Below are positions 5,938-6,268 of a stretch of 6,268 bases of DNA, in pieces. The stretch comes from Candidatus Dojkabacteria bacterium (GTDB lineage Bacteria; Patescibacteriota; Dojkabacteria; J137). Positions within the stretch are counted from its first letter, which is position 1, and each line of letters begins with the position of its first letter. The notes under the pieces are model-generated. The model worked only from the letters and a program-made list of their open reading frames with translations, was not told where the DNA came from and made no database searches. The stretch spans positions 1-6,268 of the forward strand of contig JAGQLF010000048.1 in assembly GCA_020429545.1 (NCBI GenBank), given 5' to 3'. Made by a program: the position numbers and the translations under genes.

Positions 5938-5988
5938 ACCCGCCGCCGCATTTTCTTGCAGAAAATTTCTGCTTTGGCGGGTTTCGCC
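5938..5988. repeat. GC-rich composite hairpin between the sigma and FecR genes
   Basis: An outer stem ACCCGCC (5938-5944) with GGCGGGT (5976-5982) encloses an inner hairpin GCAGAAA (5958-5964) with TTTCTGC (5966-5972). The flank offers a competing small hairpin, GGCG (5976-5979) with CGCC (5985-5988), which uses part of the same outer arm. GCCGCCGC makes the outer part far richer in GC than its AT-rich surroundings. No clean T-tract follows on the minus strand. It may be a dispersed repeat, an attenuator-like RNA structure or a processing site. Confidence 0.6.
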
Positions 5989-6010
5989 TATTATTACTTC
6001 AAATTGAGCT

Positions 6011-6268
6011 TCACTTTTCAAAATACTTTTTATCAAATTTTTTCTCAAAACTCTTTAAAGCTCTATGTAGCAATACATGTACGTTTTGTTTTTTTATGTT
6101 CATAATTTCAGCAATTTCGTGATCTTCTAGTTCTAAAAAGAAGGATAGTGAAATCACGTACTGATATCTTGGTTTTATTTTTGTTAGTGTATATGCAATA
6201 ACTCTATTATTCTCATCTTTCTCTATAAGCTCTTCTGCAGTTCTATTGCTTTTAATAGATTCAAATAT
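6011..6268 (-). CDS. ECF-like sigma factor, C-terminal part (start outside window)
   Basis: The last 85 codons of a sigma-70 family protein, ending with TGA at 6013-6011; the frame runs open off the right edge, and no start is present here. Sigma factors direct RNA polymerase to specific promoters. The visible part holds a charged linker, then a region 4-like helix-turn-helix: ISLSFFLELEDHEIAEIMNI, then KKQNVHVLLHRALKSFEKKF. This fits the family pattern in which an acidic E-x-x-x-x-EIAEI helix, a turn and a recognition helix precede LHRALK. Region 2 would lie beyond the edge. The gene is upstream of, and on the same strand as, the FecR-domain gene, the classic order for an ECF sigma factor and its membrane partner. 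Subgroup cannot be assigned from this fragment. Confidence 0.8.
   Translation of the reverse strand: MFESIKSNRTAEELIEKDENNRVIAYTLTKIKPRYQYVISLSFFLELEDHEIAEIMNIKKQNVHVLLHRALKSFEKKFDKKYFEK

Overview
The window is AT-rich bacterial DNA that encodes six genes, two of them cut by the window edges. Short intergenic gaps, scarce Shine-Dalgarno sites, a leucyl-tRNA synthetase with an extra segment in its editing region, and a membrane FecR protein ending in Cys-containing beta-rich repeats together suggest an uncultured lineage such as the Candidate Phyla Radiation (Patescibacteria). That placement is inference from gene style, not from a marker phylogeny.

Layout. Positions 2-1561 (+) hold the C-terminal two thirds of leucyl-tRNA synthetase. 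A well-formed promoter at 1582-1610, overlapping a hairpin, precedes a membrane-anchored cyclophilin-type peptidyl-prolyl isomerase (1639-2346, +). Convergent to it is a REP-associated tyrosine transposase (RAYT, 2365-2880, -) with its HUH and tyrosine residues intact. Two nearly identical 28-bp palindromes beginning with GTAG lie inside the RAYT gene and just upstream of it. Next come a small exported protein with a Gly/Met/His-rich tail (2967-3560, -) and, divergent from it across a 120-bp gap with a dyad, an unrecognised 221-residue soluble protein (3681-4346, +). The last block is on the minus strand: the end of an ECF-like sigma factor (6011-6268, cut by the edge), a 110-bp gap with an unusually GC-rich composite hairpin, then a 514-residue FecR-domain membrane protein (4356-5900). 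The FecR gene's intrinsic terminator is embedded in the last codons of the convergent 221-residue gene.

How they fit together. LeuRS and the isomerase are housekeeping genes. The RAYT and its palindromes look like a domesticated transposase with REP-like elements. The sigma factor and FecR protein look like a signalling pair: a cytoplasmic N-terminus that could hold the sigma factor, one membrane helix, an external FecR domain, a flexible Gln/Glu-rich linker and two duplicated outer domains. No RNA genes, CRISPR arrays or gene-free stretches above 300 bases were seen. The strongest candidates for something under-described are the RAYT with a palindrome inside its own coding sequence, and the sigma/FecR pair with the GC-rich hairpin between the two genes.
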